A stretch of DNA of 64,000 bases from Alkalibacillus aidingensis (GCF_014595945.1 NZ_JABXWU010000001.1:620001-684000), one strand, 5' to 3'. Shown: positions 1 to 9,907, counted from the stretch's first letter. Notes: a model not told the origin generated them from the sequence alone. Numbers and translations are program-made.

Positions 1-1592
1 ACATGAGTCTTAGTAACACTGTTGTTAATTACTTGTTTTTCGATTAAGTAGTGATGGTCTGCGATCGCAGCTACTTGTGGTAAATGGGTTATACAAAGAA
101 CTTGAGAATCAATTGATATTTGATGGATTTTTTTAGCAATAGACTGAGCAACCCGTCCACTTACGCCAGTATCTACCTCATCAAATATGACACTCGTCAT
201 CCCTTGATGCTGTGAAAAGATACTCTTCATTGCAAGCATGATGCGTGATATTTCACCACCAGAGGCAACTTTATGTAAAGGTTTAAGTGGTTCTCCAGGA
301 TTTGTTGTTATTAAAAATTGAATGTGATCGAGACCTTGTCTTATTAATTTAATACTTTTGTCTTTCCATAAGATATTACCTGGTAACGTTGTAAACTCTG
401 TGTCAAATTCAGCCTTTTCAAGGTAGAGCTCCTTAAGTTCTTTTTGAATGGCGTCTTTTAACTGTACGGCAACTTCTTTTCTTAACTTATGCAAATGTTC
501 AGCTTCCATTAGTGCATCTTTAGTTATTTCTTCAATTTCATTTTCCAGTGACTGAAGGTGACTATCTTTGTTCTCCAGTTGCTCCAATTCTTCTTCCATT
601 TCTGCCATTAAAATTAACAGCTCATCCACTTCTTTTCCATATTTACGTTTCAACCGATTAATTTCGAACAAGCGCGACTCTATTTCTTCTAAACGATTCG
701 GTTGAAATTCAAGACCTTCTAATCGATTACTGATCTGAAAAGAAAGATCCTCGAGTTGATAAAAATTGGACTTTAGTTGCTGAGATAATTCTTCAAAGTG
801 AGAATCAACATCCTCAAGCTGTTCTAAGGAGATCATGGCATGACTTAAGAAATCTAAAGCACGTTCTTCTCCGGAAAGAGAATTATAAGCCGTTTGTAAA
901 CCTTCATAAATACGCTCGTAATTCATCAACTGCTTTCGCTCATCTTCTAGTTGCACATCTTCTCCTGGTTCCAATTGGGCTTCAGTTAATTCATTATATT
1001 GAAATTTAAGTAAGTCAATTCGCTGGGCGATTTCTTGTTCATCATGTGAGAGCTTTTGAAGGCGACTATTCAATGACTGAAGTTGTTCAAAGAGCTCATA
1101 ATAATGTAACTTTGACTCCTTTAGCTTTTCTTCGAAAAATTGATCTAGCAGTTGTATATGTCGATCAGGATTCATTAACGATTGGGTCTCATGTTGGCTA
1201 TGAATATCAATTAATTGTGATCCGATTTCCTTTAGAATTGCTAACGTAACTAATTTTCCGTTAATACGGCAAATACTTTTGCCTTTAGAAGTAATAAACC
1301 TCTCAATTACAATACTTCCTTCTTCATCTTTTGGAACGTCGAATTGGTCCATTGTCTGATAAACATGGTGATCAGGGTTATCGATGAAGAATAAACCCTC
1401 TATTGATGCTTTATCTGCTTCGTGTCTTACAAATTCAACCGACGCTCTTGCACCAGCCAATAATTGTATAGCATCAATAATGATCGATTTACCCGCTCCT
1501 GTTTCCCCAGTTAATACCGTTAACCCATCATTAAAACTTAAATTCACTTCGTCAATAATAGCAAAATTTTTTATCGAAATTTGTGCTAACAC
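1..1592 (-). CDS. recN: DNA repair ATPase RecN (partial, runs off left edge)
   Basis: RecN is an SMC-like ATPase that acts early at DNA double-strand breaks in the nucleoid. About 530 codons are visible, and the last ~40 residues of a family protein of ~570 lie outside the window. The start is GTG at 1592-1590, placed 6 nt after an AGGTGG ribosome site. Walker A GETGAGKS is at residues 29-36. A long Glu/Lys/Leu-rich coiled coil fills the middle. An ABC-type SGGE signature lies near residue 445 and Walker B IFDEVDTG near residue 467. It is 18 nt downstream of argR, as in Bacillus, and is probably co-transcribed with it. No LexA-type operator is visible directly upstream. Confidence 0.97.
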   Translation of the reverse strand, partial: MLAQISIKNFAIIDEVNLSFNDGLTVLTGETGAGKSIIIDAIQLLAGARASVEFVRHEADKASIEGLFFIDNPDHHVYQTMDQFDVPKDEEGSIVIERFITSKGKSICRINGKLVTLAILKEIGSQLIDIHSQHETQSLMNPDRHIQLLDQFFEEKLKESKLHYYELFEQLQSLNSRLQKLSHDEQEIAQRIDLLKFQYNELTEAQLEPGEDVQLEDERKQLMNYERIYEGLQTAYNSLSGEERALDFLSHAMISLEQLEDVDSHFEELSQQLKSNFYQLEDLSFQISNRLEGLEFQPNRLEEIESRLFEINRLKRKYGKEVDELLILMAEMEEELEQLENKDSHLQSLENEIEEITKDALMEAEHLHKLRKEVAVQLKDAIQKELKELYLEKAEFDTEFTTLPGNILWKDKSIKLIRQGLDHIQFLITTNPGEPLKPLHKVASGGEISRIMLAMKSIFSQHQGMTSVIFDEVDTGVSGRVAQSIAKKIHQISIDSQVLCITHLPQVAAIADHHYLIEKQVINNSVTKTH

Positions 1593-1610
1593 GAATAGCC
1601 ACCTCAAATT

Positions 1611-2060
1611 CTAGAGCATTTTCATAAACTCATCATATATCTGTTGGCTTTGATCTGGAGTTCGACAAATAATTAAGCACGTGTCATCTCCACAAATACT
1701 ACCCATAATGTGTTCCCAATCAAGCTGGTCAACAAGTACTCCAACAGCCTGTGCATTTCCAGGAACTGTTTTTAGCACGATAAAATGGTCTGCACGATCT
1801 AAAGAAACAAAGCTTTCAATTAAAGTTCTTTGAAGTTTTTCAGTTGGATTAACTTTTGTATCTCCAGGCAGGCTGTATTTGTATCCACCATTATTAGTTG
1901 GCACTTTAACTAACTGTAGCTCTTTGATGTCACGTGAAATTGTTGCTTGGGTAACATCATAACCAAGCTCATGGAACTTTCTAACAAGCTCATCCTGTGT
2001 TTCGATATCATACTTGTAAATAAGATCTCTAATTTTTAATAATCTTTGTGCTTTTTTCAC
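1611..2060 (-). CDS. argR: Arginine repressor ArgR/AhrC
   Basis: This is an arginine-responsive transcription factor that represses arginine biosynthesis and activates catabolism as a hexamer. It has 149 residues, the normal length. The N-terminal winged helix-turn-helix carries the recognition segment TISRDIKEL (about residues 40-48). The C-terminal oligomerisation and arginine-binding domain carries GSICGDDTCLI. The start is GTG at 2060, preceded by a GGTGAGGG ribosome site. The gene sits between tlyA and recN, as in B. subtilis. I saw no convincing ARG box in the 78 nt upstream. Confidence 0.97.
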   Translation of the reverse strand: MKKAQRLLKIRDLIYKYDIETQDELVRKFHELGYDVTQATISRDIKELQLVKVPTNNGGYKYSLPGDTKVNPTEKLQRTLIESFVSLDRADHFIVLKTVPGNAQAVGVLVDQLDWEHIMGSICGDDTCLIICRTPDQSQQIYDEFMKML

Positions 2061-2138
2061 TCTTAACCCTCACCAACTTGATTATTACAATGTTGATTAC
2101 TGAAATACATTGTGTGAAAACAGATGATAATCGATTCA

Positions 2139-2972
2139 TTATTCCTTGGCACGTTTACGTTTGAAACTGTCATGAGCCTCGTCTACAATACGATTAACAT
2201 CACTATCTTCTATAGAAAGGGGTTGTATATCACCCTTGGTCCACTTCGCATGAACTAAAAATTCTATATTTCCATCTCCTCCTGTTATCGGGGAGTAATC
2301 TAAATGAATAACACTAAATCCTTGTTCACCGATAAACTTAATCATATCTTTTACCACTTGAACATGTATGCTCCGTTCTCTAACGATGCCTTTTTTCCCA
2401 ACTTGATCTTTACCTGCTTCAAATTGTGGTTTGATTAACGCGATTACATCTGCATGATCAACAAGAAGGTTTTTAAGTACAGGGAAAATAAGTCTTAGTG
2501 ATATAAAAGATACATCTGTAACAGCAACACTAGGCAAACCTTCCTTTAAGTCATCCTGGGTAACATAACGGAAATTGGTTCGCTCCATAACATGAACTCT
2601 CTCGTCTTTACGAAGCTTCCAGTCCAATTGATTATAGCCAACATCAATAGCGTAAACTTCCTTTGCACCATTTTGTAAGGCACAGTCTGTAAAGCCACCA
2701 GTTGATGAGCCAATATCCATTACTAACCGATTGGACAGATCCACGTTGAAATTTTTGATCGCCTTTTCTAACTTTAAACCACCGCGACTTACATACGGAA
2801 TTGCTTTGCCTTTTACATTAATATTTATGGAAGGATCAACCTTAACTCCAGGCTTTTCCAACCTTTCATGATCAGTATAGACTAAACCTGCCATAATTGA
2901 CCTTTTAGCTTTTTCTCTGGAATCAAAGTAACCTTGTTCAACTAATAAAGTATCTAAACGAACTTTCTTCAT
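2139..2972 (-). CDS. tlyA: TlyA-family rRNA 2'-O-methyltransferase (YqxC)
   Basis: TlyA-family enzymes methylate ribose 2'-OH groups of rRNA and some act as haemolysins. Of its 277 residues, about 1-65 form an S4 RNA-binding domain (RLDTLLVEQGYF...). An FtsJ/RrmJ-like SAM-binding domain follows, with motif I DIGSSTGGFTDC near residues 86-97, then the acidic loop DVSFIS and KPQFEAG. The ATG start is 3 nt downstream of the dxs stop, so translation is probably coupled. The target nucleotide in this organism is not known. The position between dxs and argR is conserved in Bacillus. Confidence 0.93.
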   Translation of the reverse strand: MKKVRLDTLLVEQGYFDSREKAKRSIMAGLVYTDHERLEKPGVKVDPSININVKGKAIPYVSRGGLKLEKAIKNFNVDLSNRLVMDIGSSTGGFTDCALQNGAKEVYAIDVGYNQLDWKLRKDERVHVMERTNFRYVTQDDLKEGLPSVAVTDVSFISLRLIFPVLKNLLVDHADVIALIKPQFEAGKDQVGKKGIVRERSIHVQVVKDMIKFIGEQGFSVIHLDYSPITGGDGNIEFLVHAKWTKGDIQPLSIEDSDVNRIVDEAHDSFKRKRAKE

Positions 2973-2975
2973 TCT

Positions 2976-4868
2976 TCATGCCCTTTTCTCTTTAGTTGGT
3001 ACCATTTCCCTAACTTGATTTTCAATATTACTTACAGTTAGGCCTACTTCTTCTAATAACATATCGACACTTCCATGTTCGATGAAACGATCTGGGATCC
3101 CCATCCGGTTAATTAATGGGGCATGGATGTTTTGTTCTTCATAATATTCTAAAACGGCACTACCAAAGCCACCTTGCAATGCATGTTCCTCAACGGTAAG
3201 GATTGGTAAATTTTCCTTTGCAATTTGATTTAACATCTGATGATCTAATGGCTTAATAAATCGCGCATTAACAACTCTTACGGATATATCATAGTTCTCT
3301 AATGAAGCTGCAGCAGTTAACGCTCTTTCAACCATGGTACCAAAAGTTAGAATAACCAGATCATCGCCATTTTTCAGCACTTCCCAACTACCAATTGGGA
3401 CAGGATTAAACTTTCCTTTCTCGGGATGGTCCTTGGCATTTCCTCGTGGAAAACGAACAGCAATAGGTCCATCATTATGATAGAGTGAAGTGTGTACCAT
3501 ATCTTGGCATTCCTGAGCATCCTTTGGCATCATTAATGTCATATTGGGTAGATCTCGCAGGAAAGAGATATCAAACACACCTTGGTGAGTTTCTCCATCT
3601 GCTCCAACTAAACCAGCTCGGTCAATACCAAATGCAACATTTAAATTCTGTCGACATATATCGTGTACAACCTGGTCAAAACCTCGTTGTAAAAAGGTTG
3701 AGTAAATCGACAAAAATGGCTTCATACCTTGGGTAGCTAATCCACCAGCTACTGTTGTAGCATGCTGTTCAGCAATCCCGACATCAAATAAGCGATCTGG
3801 GAACTTCTTTTTAAATTCTTCTAGTTTTGAGCCTACTGTCATGGCTGGAGTAATAGCGACAACTTCTTGGTCATGTTCGGCAACCTGCATTAATGTATCA
3901 CTTACTACTTTACTCCAAGCAGGGCCACTAGAGGATTTCTTTAAAGATTGACCAGATTCAATCTTATATGGTCCAACCCCATGCCAAGTACCAACTGTAT
4001 CAGTCTCTGCTGGTTGATATCCTTTACCCTTTGTTGTTAGTACGTGAATAATAATTGGCCCTTCAGTTTTCTTAGCGTAGTTAATGGATTTAAACAAATC
4101 ATCAAAATCATGACCATCTACAGGACCATAGTAAGTAAAGCCAAGTTCTTCAAAAAACATTCCAGGAACAACCATATATTTCATACTGTCCTTAATCCGT
4201 TCAGCGGTATTAGCGATTTTACCACCAACTGAAGGAATCTTTTTAAGTAGCACTTCTAACTCGTCTTTTATCCAATTATATTTTTGTCCACTTCTTAATC
4301 GTCCAAGAACATTGTGTAGTGCCCCCACATTCGGTGCAATTGACATTTCATTATCATTCAAAATGACAATCATATCTTTTTGTTCGTGACCTATATGGTT
4401 TAAAGCTTCGAGTGCCATACCACCTGTTAATGCACCATCGCCGATAATCGGCACTACCGAATGGTTCTCACCTCTTATATCTCTAGCAATTGCCATTCCC
4501 ATTGCAGCTGATAATGAAGTAGAGCTGTGCCCAGTCTCCCAAACATCATGCTCACTTTCATTACGCTTCGGGAAGCCGCAAAGCCCTTTATATTGCCTAA
4601 GCGTATCAAATTGTTCTGTACGACCAGTCAGCATCTTATGAACATAGGCCTGATGCCCAACATCCCATAAGAACTTATCTTTCGGACTATCAAAAGCATG
4701 GTGTAGCGCTAAGGTTAACTCAATCACCCCTAAATTAGGGCCCAAATGTCCGCCAGTCTTTGATAAGTTCTCTATTAAGAAAGTACGTATTTCCTCACTT
4801 AAATTTCTTAACTGTTCTACTGACATGTTTTTAATCTGTGATGGATGTTTAATGTCTTTAAGATCCAT
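2976..4868 (-). CDS. dxs: 1-deoxy-D-xylulose-5-phosphate synthase
   Basis: Dxs joins pyruvate and glyceraldehyde 3-phosphate using thiamine diphosphate, the first step of the MEP isoprenoid pathway in the cytoplasm. It is full length at 630 residues. The ThDP/Mg motif GDGALTGG lies near residues 145-152, and a transketolase-type pyrimidine domain carries [12 protein letters not shown] and the family HATTVAGG segment. The ATG start follows GGTGAG. It is the gene after oapA and the OLE RNA in the ispA-dxs operon. ispG and ispH of the same pathway lie at 54 and 59 kb. Confidence 0.98.
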   Translation of the reverse strand: MDLKDIKHPSQIKNMSVEQLRNLSEEIRTFLIENLSKTGGHLGPNLGVIELTLALHHAFDSPKDKFLWDVGHQAYVHKMLTGRTEQFDTLRQYKGLCGFPKRNESEHDVWETGHSSTSLSAAMGMAIARDIRGENHSVVPIIGDGALTGGMALEALNHIGHEQKDMIVILNDNEMSIAPNVGALHNVLGRLRSGQKYNWIKDELEVLLKKIPSVGGKIANTAERIKDSMKYMVVPGMFFEELGFTYYGPVDGHDFDDLFKSINYAKKTEGPIIIHVLTTKGKGYQPAETDTVGTWHGVGPYKIESGQSLKKSSSGPAWSKVVSDTLMQVAEHDQEVVAITPAMTVGSKLEEFKKKFPDRLFDVGIAEQHATTVAGGLATQGMKPFLSIYSTFLQRGFDQVVHDICRQNLNVAFGIDRAGLVGADGETHQGVFDISFLRDLPNMTLMMPKDAQECQDMVHTSLYHNDGPIAVRFPRGNAKDHPEKGKFNPVPIGSWEVLKNGDDLVILTFGTMVERALTAAASLENYDISVRVVNARFIKPLDHQMLNQIAKENLPILTVEEHALQGGFGSAVLEYYEEQNIHAPLINRMGIPDRFIEHGSVDMLLEEVGLTVSNIENQVREMVPTKEKRA

Positions 4869-4913
4869 ATCGGATCACTCACCTTTATTAAAATTTCGAG
4901 TCGTCTTAGTCTT

Positions 4914-5495
4914 TTACTTTTTATGTGATGGTAACACACGGATACGTAAGTTTTCCTCTAAAAATGTCGTTACCTTTCCAGCAAATAAAATTAAATCAGT
5001 CGATGCCCTAATAGCAATAGCTTTTCCTAGAGCTTTACCTCCGACTGTTATAGCAGCTACTAGACTTGTAAAAATAACAGATATCGTAAATTGGAAAGTG
5101 GACGACTGTCCGTCACCTATGGCTACTGCCAATTGAATAACAACGAGAGCAGAGGCTGTACCACTTATAATTCCAGCTATGTCTCCTATTACATCGTTAC
5201 AAAAAGTAGCAAATTTATCTGCGTTCCTGACGATCGTGATAGAATTTCTCGCTCCATAAACCTTCTCTGAGGCCATCGAATGAAAGGGTGCCTCACTAGC
5301 TGCAGTAGCGGCTATTCCCATCATATCTGAAGCTACACCTATTAGTACGATCAACAAAACAATAATCATACCAACAATCCATCCAACACCACTTAAAATA
5401 GACTGCGATATAATTGTAAAAATGGCCGCTAACACAAAGGTGATAACGGCTATACTAAGACAAAATTTAATTGATTGTTTTATTATTTTTTTCAT
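4914..5495 (-). CDS. oapA: OLE-associated membrane protein OapA
   Basis: This 193-residue protein has four predicted membrane helices, at about residues 10-32, 36-55, 104-125 and 134-156. A conserved-looking polar stretch lies between helices 2 and 3 (DMMGIAATAA...PFHSMAS...RNADKFATFCND) and the C-terminal tail is basic. It starts 50 nt after the closing stem of the OLE RNA, which is where OapA is found in OLE-bearing Firmicutes. OapA binds OLE RNA and carries it to the membrane, with reported links to cold, alcohol and Mg tolerance. The start ATG follows GAGGTTGTAAA. The name rests on architecture and the adjacent RNA, not on a search. A remote DUF21/CNNM-like relation is possible but not shown here. 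Confidence 0.88.
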   Translation of the reverse strand: MKKIIKQSIKFCLSIAVITFVLAAIFTIISQSILSGVGWIVGMIIVLLIVLIGVASDMMGIAATAASEAPFHSMASEKVYGARNSITIVRNADKFATFCNDVIGDIAGIISGTASALVVIQLAVAIGDGQSSTFQFTISVIFTSLVAAITVGGKALGKAIAIRASTDLILFAGKVTTFLEENLRIRVLPSHKK

Positions 5496-5545
5496 TTTAC
5501 AACCTCAAACGTATTGTTGCCATCCTTTAGAACCCTTATGTACGA

Positions 5546-6148
5546 TAGAGGGATGGTCACTCAAAAGGTAAAAATTGCGGCTTAGGTCCAGTTGGTTTTC
5601 CCAAGTCATCACCGTGTGTTGCCACAACGGCGGTTCCCCTTTAAGATGACTTTAGCCACGTCACCGTAGGCTAGACTGGATTACCACTTAGTCCGCACCA
5701 TAATCCCTTTCAAGTGTCGATGGAACAGTCTAGGAGTTTTCCTCGACAGTTCTTAACCATTTCCTAGCCTCTTTTGCAGTGTCTATTTCATACAACGTGA
5801 AACATTCTTAACGTTGGCCACACGAGTAAGAATGTATTAATTGTAATCCCCTAAACACCACTCAAGGCAGGCTACGCTGCAGATAGTTCTTTTCCTATCA
5901 TGCAGGTTCATACCCCATTTCATACCCTATTAATTGAGATTAATAGAGCACAAATATGGGCCTCCACGGAAGCAGGGTCAACGCCCACATGCCATTGTGG
6001 ATCGCCCTACAACCTTAACTCCCAGCATCGACCCAAGGCTGGGCGCCTCAAGCCAACACCAGAAACTTCATCGATGTGCCCTTTGGCGGATTTTTAGGCC
6101 CGCCTTCAGAAATGGAGAACCGACTAGAATACTGCACCATCCCTCGCG
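5546..6148 (-). ncRNA. ole: OLE RNA (ornate large extremophilic RNA)
   Basis: A roughly 600-nt gene-free block lies between ispA and oapA. It has unusually high local GC and many short inverted repeats. Its ends pair perfectly over 10 bp: GAGGGATGGT on the minus strand (6145-6136) with ACCATCCCTC (5557-5548). Just inside the 5' end is a hairpin-rich segment (GGCGGGCCTA..AATCCGCC and GCCCAGCC..GGCTGGG-like arms) that matches my memory of the OLE consensus. Size, gene neighbours (ispA, dxs, oapA) and strand all fit OLE, a very large RNA of extremophilic and anaerobic Firmicutes that binds OapA at the membrane. The exact ends are inferred from the closing stem. Confidence 0.93.
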
Positions 6149-6155
6149 TACGTAT

Positions 6156-6184
6156 ATTTTATCATATCGTTTTATTTCTAACAA
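6156..6184 (-). promoter_or_regulatory. Sigma-A-like promoter for OLE RNA
   Basis: On the minus strand TTGTTA (6184-6179) is followed after 17 nt by TAAAAT (6161-6156). Transcription would start near 6148, a few bases before the OLE closing stem, and the element begins just after the ispA stop. This suggests OLE can be made independently of the long ispA operon transcript. The -35 match is only 4 of 6. Confidence 0.5.
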
Positions 6185-6196
6185 TTATTATTGGCT

Positions 6197-7072
6197 TTAG
6201 TGGGTGCGATTACCAAACAGCTCAATAAATTCCCATAAATCTGATTGAGCAACATTAGCTTCTTCTAATGATTTTTTAGCCTGTAACATATAATGGTCAC
6301 GCCTTTTAATAGCCCCATCCATACCTAAGAGTTGTGGGTACGTGCTCTTATTTAGTGATTCATCACTGCCAACTGGTTTACCGATCACTTCTTCACTACC
6401 AATGACATCTAGTATATCATCTTGAACTTGAAAAATAATGCCTAGATACCTTGCATACTCATCAAGGGCTTCAATTTGTGGTGGTGTTGCCCCTCCTAAA
6501 TATGCTCCGATTCTTACTGAAGAGCGAATTAATTCACCTGTTTTTTTATGATGAATTTCACTTAATACTTCAGGCGAAATGTGACGGTTCTCAGCTTCGA
6601 TATCCATAAACTGTCCAGAGATCATTCCTTCAAAACCAGCAGATTTGCTCAATTGACTTAAAACATATACTTTCTCCTCAGCTTCTAGTTTCGAGGAGGT
6701 CGTAATCGTTTGAAAAGCAAAAGTTAATAGACCATCTCCAATTAAAATGGCCGTTGCCTCGTCAAACTTTTTATGAAGAGTTGCTTTCCCCCTTCTTAAG
6801 TCATCATCGTCCATAGCCGGTAAATCATCATGTATAAGCGAATAAGTATGGATAAACTCTAATGCAACAGCGGGCGTAATTATTTTATCACGATGGTTAG
6901 AAAAAGCTTCAAATGCAGATAACATTAATATAGGTCTTAATCGTTTTCCACCAGATTCTATAGCGTACATTAAAGCGTCTTTTAGTTTATTAGGTAATTG
7001 TATATGGTTAGTCGTTTGATAGAGCTTTTCGTTAATCCAGTTCTGTTTCTCTGTTAGCGTTTGCTTATTCAC
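6197..7072 (-). CDS. ispA: Farnesyl diphosphate synthase
   Basis: IspA condenses isopentenyl diphosphate with dimethylallyl and geranyl diphosphate to make farnesyl diphosphate, the precursor of undecaprenyl and quinone side chains. It has 291 residues. The first aspartate-rich motif DDLPAMDDDDLRRG lies near residues 82-95 and the second, DDILD, near 218-222. GGKRLRP near 41-47 binds the substrate. The GTG start follows GGAGGAAG and lies 2 nt beyond the xseB stop, so the genes are coupled. The gene is followed by OLE RNA rather than directly by dxs. Confidence 0.97.
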   Translation of the reverse strand: MNKQTLTEKQNWINEKLYQTTNHIQLPNKLKDALMYAIESGGKRLRPILMLSAFEAFSNHRDKIITPAVALEFIHTYSLIHDDLPAMDDDDLRRGKATLHKKFDEATAILIGDGLLTFAFQTITTSSKLEAEEKVYVLSQLSKSAGFEGMISGQFMDIEAENRHISPEVLSEIHHKKTGELIRSSVRIGAYLGGATPPQIEALDEYARYLGIIFQVQDDILDVIGSEEVIGKPVGSDESLNKSTYPQLLGMDGAIKRRDHYMLQAKKSLEEANVAQSDLWEFIELFGNRTH

Positions 7073-7074
7073 AA

Positions 7075-7302
7075 TTACTCTTCCTCCACCGAAAATGGCT
7101 CTGGTTGACCATCTTCATTAAGAATTTCTGTCATTTCTTTTTCTACATGCTTTAGTTTTTGATGGCAAACTTTAGATAAGTGCATACCATCTTTGTAATA
7201 TTCAATAGCTTTTTCTAAAGGAACATCCCCTTGTTCTAACTGTTCAACAATTTTCTCCAACTGATCCATTGCCTGTTCAAAAGTAAGGTTCTCCTTATCC
7301 AT
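7075..7302 (-). CDS. xseB: Exodeoxyribonuclease VII small subunit
   Basis: XseB is the small regulatory subunit of exonuclease VII, which degrades single-stranded DNA to oligonucleotides. It has 75 residues, with the typical [18 protein letters not shown] coiled coil. I place the start at the ATG at 7302 (MDKEN), 9 nt after GAGAGGG. An ATG three codons earlier abuts that site and is less likely. The start overlaps the xseA stop by 8 nt, giving translational coupling of the two subunits. Confidence 0.95.
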   Translation of the reverse strand: MDKENLTFEQAMDQLEKIVEQLEQGDVPLEKAIEYYKDGMHLSKVCHQKLKHVEKEMTEILNEDGQPEPFSVEEE

Positions 7303-8650
7303 CTTGACCATCCCTCTCTTCTTTATCTAATACTTGACAACTTATTTGTCCATCAATTAATGAGACCTTTATTTGCTCACCTAAGCCTACTTGTTTAGAC
7401 GACTTAATAATCGTATTTGAGTCATCATAAGTGATCGAATACCCTCGTTTCATCGTTTCTAATGGACTGAGAATGGCTAATTTCTCCATGTGCTTTTGAA
7501 ATTGATTAGTTTGTTGTTGGTGATAACTAGTCATATTTGATTTTAGACGATTGGTTAAATAATCCTTCTGTTGTACTTTCTCTGTTATCATTTGTTTTGG
7601 AGAATTGGCTTTTAGGCGTTCTTTCATCGAGTTAATATGATGAGCTTTATGATCGGTTAAGTTTCTAAAATTTTTGGTCAGTTGCCATACATGACGATCT
7701 AGGTCCTGTTCCTTTTGTCTTGTTAAATGAACAGGGAACTTAAAGGCATAAGCATTTCTTAATGAATTAAGTTTATCGAAATTGGTGTTTAGAGTTTGTT
7801 TCATTTGTTGATTTAACCGGTGCGTTAATGAAGTTGCTTGCTGCTTCAACTCTTCATATGAAGGGACAGCAAGTTCAGCTGCTGCCGTTGGAGTTGGAGC
7901 TCGTAAATCGGCGACCCAATCACTAATGGTGAAATCCGTTTCATGGCCAACTGCCGAAATAATCGGTACCTGTGATGACGCTATGGCTCTAGCTACCACT
8001 TCTTCGTTAAAAGACCATAGCTCTTCAATAGAACCTCCACCACGTCCAATAATTAGAGTATCAAACATCTTTAATTCATTAGCTTTATGTATCCCATTTA
8101 CAATAGATTGTGGTGAGGCTTCACCTTGAACAGATACAGGAATAACCGTACACTTTACCATTGGATATCGACGTTTGATCGTCGTTAATATGTCTCTTAT
8201 AGCAGCTCCAGTAGGTGAAGTAATAATCCCTATATTCATTGGGTATCTTGGAATGGCTTTTTTTCGGTCATTAGAAAATAAACCTTCTGCTTGAAGTTTA
8301 TTCTTTAATTGCTCATAAGCTAAATAAAGCGCCCCAACACCATCTGGTTCCATGTTTTGAACGTACAGTTGGTATTGGCCACTTCGTTCATAAACACTCA
8401 CATCACCATATAACAGCACCTTCATCCCATTTTCGGGCTTGAATTTCAAGCTCCTGTTACTGGAGGCAAACATAACACTTGAGATTCTGGCATTTTCATC
8501 TTTAATCGTAAAATACATATGTCCACGAGCATGATGATTAAAGTTGGAAATCTCTCCTTGTAACCAAACTCCCTTAAGGTGTGAATCCATGTCGAATTTT
8601 CTTTTAATATATTTCGTTAGAGCTGTAACTGTTAAATATTTTTGCTCCAC
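7295..8650 (-). CDS. xseA: Exodeoxyribonuclease VII large subunit
   Basis: XseA is the catalytic subunit of exonuclease VII. The N-terminal OB-fold (about residues 8-100) is followed by the catalytic domain with [24 protein letters not shown] and [14 protein letters not shown] coiled-coil tail holds the small subunits, and the final domain carries RGYSITYDD. It is about 451 residues, normal length. The GTG at 8650 is preferred because it sits 8 nt after AAGGAG, while the ATG two codons upstream is only 2 nt away. The stop is 8664-8650 apart from folD, within one operon. Confidence 0.96.
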   Translation of the reverse strand: MEQKYLTVTALTKYIKRKFDMDSHLKGVWLQGEISNFNHHARGHMYFTIKDENARISSVMFASSNRSLKFKPENGMKVLLYGDVSVYERSGQYQLYVQNMEPDGVGALYLAYEQLKNKLQAEGLFSNDRKKAIPRYPMNIGIITSPTGAAIRDILTTIKRRYPMVKCTVIPVSVQGEASPQSIVNGIHKANELKMFDTLIIGRGGGSIEELWSFNEEVVARAIASSQVPIISAVGHETDFTISDWVADLRAPTPTAAAELAVPSYEELKQQATSLTHRLNQQMKQTLNTNFDKLNSLRNAYAFKFPVHLTRQKEQDLDRHVWQLTKNFRNLTDHKAHHINSMKERLKANSPKQMITEKVQQKDYLTNRLKSNMTSYHQQQTNQFQKHMEKLAILSPLETMKRGYSITYDDSNTIIKSSKQVGLGEQIKVSLIDGQISCQVLDKEERDGQDG

Positions 8651-8663
8651 GATCATAACTCCT

Positions 8664-9512
8664 TTAATTTAAGCGTTTAGCTGCTTCAATTGTATTATGT
8701 AATAACATCGTGATTGTCATAGGGCCAACACCCTTAGGTACTGGTGTAATATGGCTAACTACATCTTTTAATTCGTCAAATGCCACGTCACCAACCACTT
8801 TACCGTCTTCTAAAAAGGTGTTACCTACATCAACAACAACTGCCCCTTCTTTCACTGCTTCTTTAGTTATCAAGTGAGCTTGACCAACTGCTACAATTAA
8901 AAGATCAGCCTGTTTCGTATAATCAAACAAATTCTTAGTCCTGGAATGACAGTAGGTAACGGTAGCATGTTGATTTAGTAACATTTGCCCCACGGGTTTC
9001 CCCACAATATTACTTCTTCCAACAACAACGACATGCTTACCCTGAGCTGAAACACCGTAATAATCTAATAGCTTGATAATTCCTAACGGCGTACAGGGAA
9101 GAAATGCTCTTTGACCAATTGATAAACGTCCTACATTAATTGGGTGAAAACCATCAACATCTTTATCTGGCGAAATACTCTCAAGAACGCGCTTCTCATT
9201 AATATGCTTAGGCAGTGGGAGTTGGATGAGAATCCCATGTGTGTTCAAATCTTCATTAAACTGCTTGATAAGATTAATTAAATAGTCTTCTGAGGTATCT
9301 TCCTCAAGTTCATAGACAGCTGATGAAATTCCGATTTTTTCTGCGGCCTTTTTCTTTATTCTAACATAAGTACTTGATGCCTGATTATTCCCTATGATCA
9401 CAACAACTAACCTCGGAAAAATGGCCTTTTCTTTCAACTGTTCAACCTCTGTTTTTAAGTTTGACCGAATTTGGTCAGCAACCACATTTCCATACATAAT
9501 GGTCGTACTCAT
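8664..9512 (-). CDS. folD: Methylenetetrahydrofolate dehydrogenase/cyclohydrolase
   Basis: FolD interconverts methylene-, methenyl- and 10-formyl-tetrahydrofolate with NADP in the cytoplasm. It has 282 residues, the family length. The catalytic segment is TYVRIKKKAAE (Tyr and Lys near residues 49 and 53). QLPLPKHI and DKDVDGFH are the folate-site signatures, and VVGRSNIVGKPVG is the nucleotide-binding motif. The ATG start follows GGTGAG. It lies between nusB and xseA in the usual Bacillus order and feeds one-carbon units also produced by the gcv genes at 26-30 kb. Confidence 0.98.
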   Translation of the reverse strand: MSTTIMYGNVVADQIRSNLKTEVEQLKEKAIFPRLVVVIIGNNQASSTYVRIKKKAAEKIGISSAVYELEEDTSEDYLINLIKQFNEDLNTHGILIQLPLPKHINEKRVLESISPDKDVDGFHPINVGRLSIGQRAFLPCTPLGIIKLLDYYGVSAQGKHVVVVGRSNIVGKPVGQMLLNQHATVTYCHSRTKNLFDYTKQADLLIVAVGQAHLITKEAVKEGAVVVDVGNTFLEDGKVVGDVAFDELKDVVSHITPVPKGVGPMTITMLLHNTIEAAKRLN

Positions 9513-9526
9513 TCACTACTCACCTT

Positions 9527-9907
9527 CTAACTCCGTATAAATTTCGATAAAACACCATTAATAAATTTCCCTGACTGTTCATCATGAAACCTCTTTGCCA
9601 ATTCAACAGCTTCATTGATGGATACTTTCTCAGGAATTTCTTCAACGTATTTCATTTCAAATACGGCAATTCTTAACAATGTTTTTTCTACAGTTCCTAT
9701 TCTAGAGAAAGACCAATGATCAAGATTTTCACTAATGGCTTGGTCCAACTCAACTTTCTGTTCTAATACTCCATTTATTAGCTGGTTTGCAAAATCACTC
9801 AAATCCTCATCCATTGCTTGAATTAACTGATCTGGTGTGCTATTTGGATTGATATCTATTTGAAATAACACTTGAAAAGCTTTTTCTCGACTATGTTTCC
9901 GACTCAT
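9527..9907 (-). CDS. nusB: Transcription antitermination factor NusB
   Basis: NusB binds boxA RNA with S10 (NusE) and promotes antitermination of rRNA operons. It is all-helical with 126 residues, close to family length. It begins SRKHSREKAFQVLFQID and carries the conserved segments RIGTVEKTLLRIAVFEM and SINEAVELAKRF. The ATG start follows AGAAGGAG. It is probably the first gene of the nusB-folD-xseAB-ispA-OLE-oapA-dxs operon, because the preceding yqhY gene ends in a terminator. Confidence 0.96.
   Translation of the reverse strand: MSRKHSREKAFQVLFQIDINPNSTPDQLIQAMDEDLSDFANQLINGVLEQKVELDQAISENLDHWSFSRIGTVEKTLLRIAVFEMKYVEEIPEKVSINEAVELAKRFHDEQSGKFINGVLSKFIRS

Noticed and set aside
5900-6200. 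Plus-strand reading frames of 65 and 88 codons across the OLE region
   Set aside because: They are antisense to the OLE RNA, lack ribosome sites and show composition driven by the RNA's GC-rich stems.
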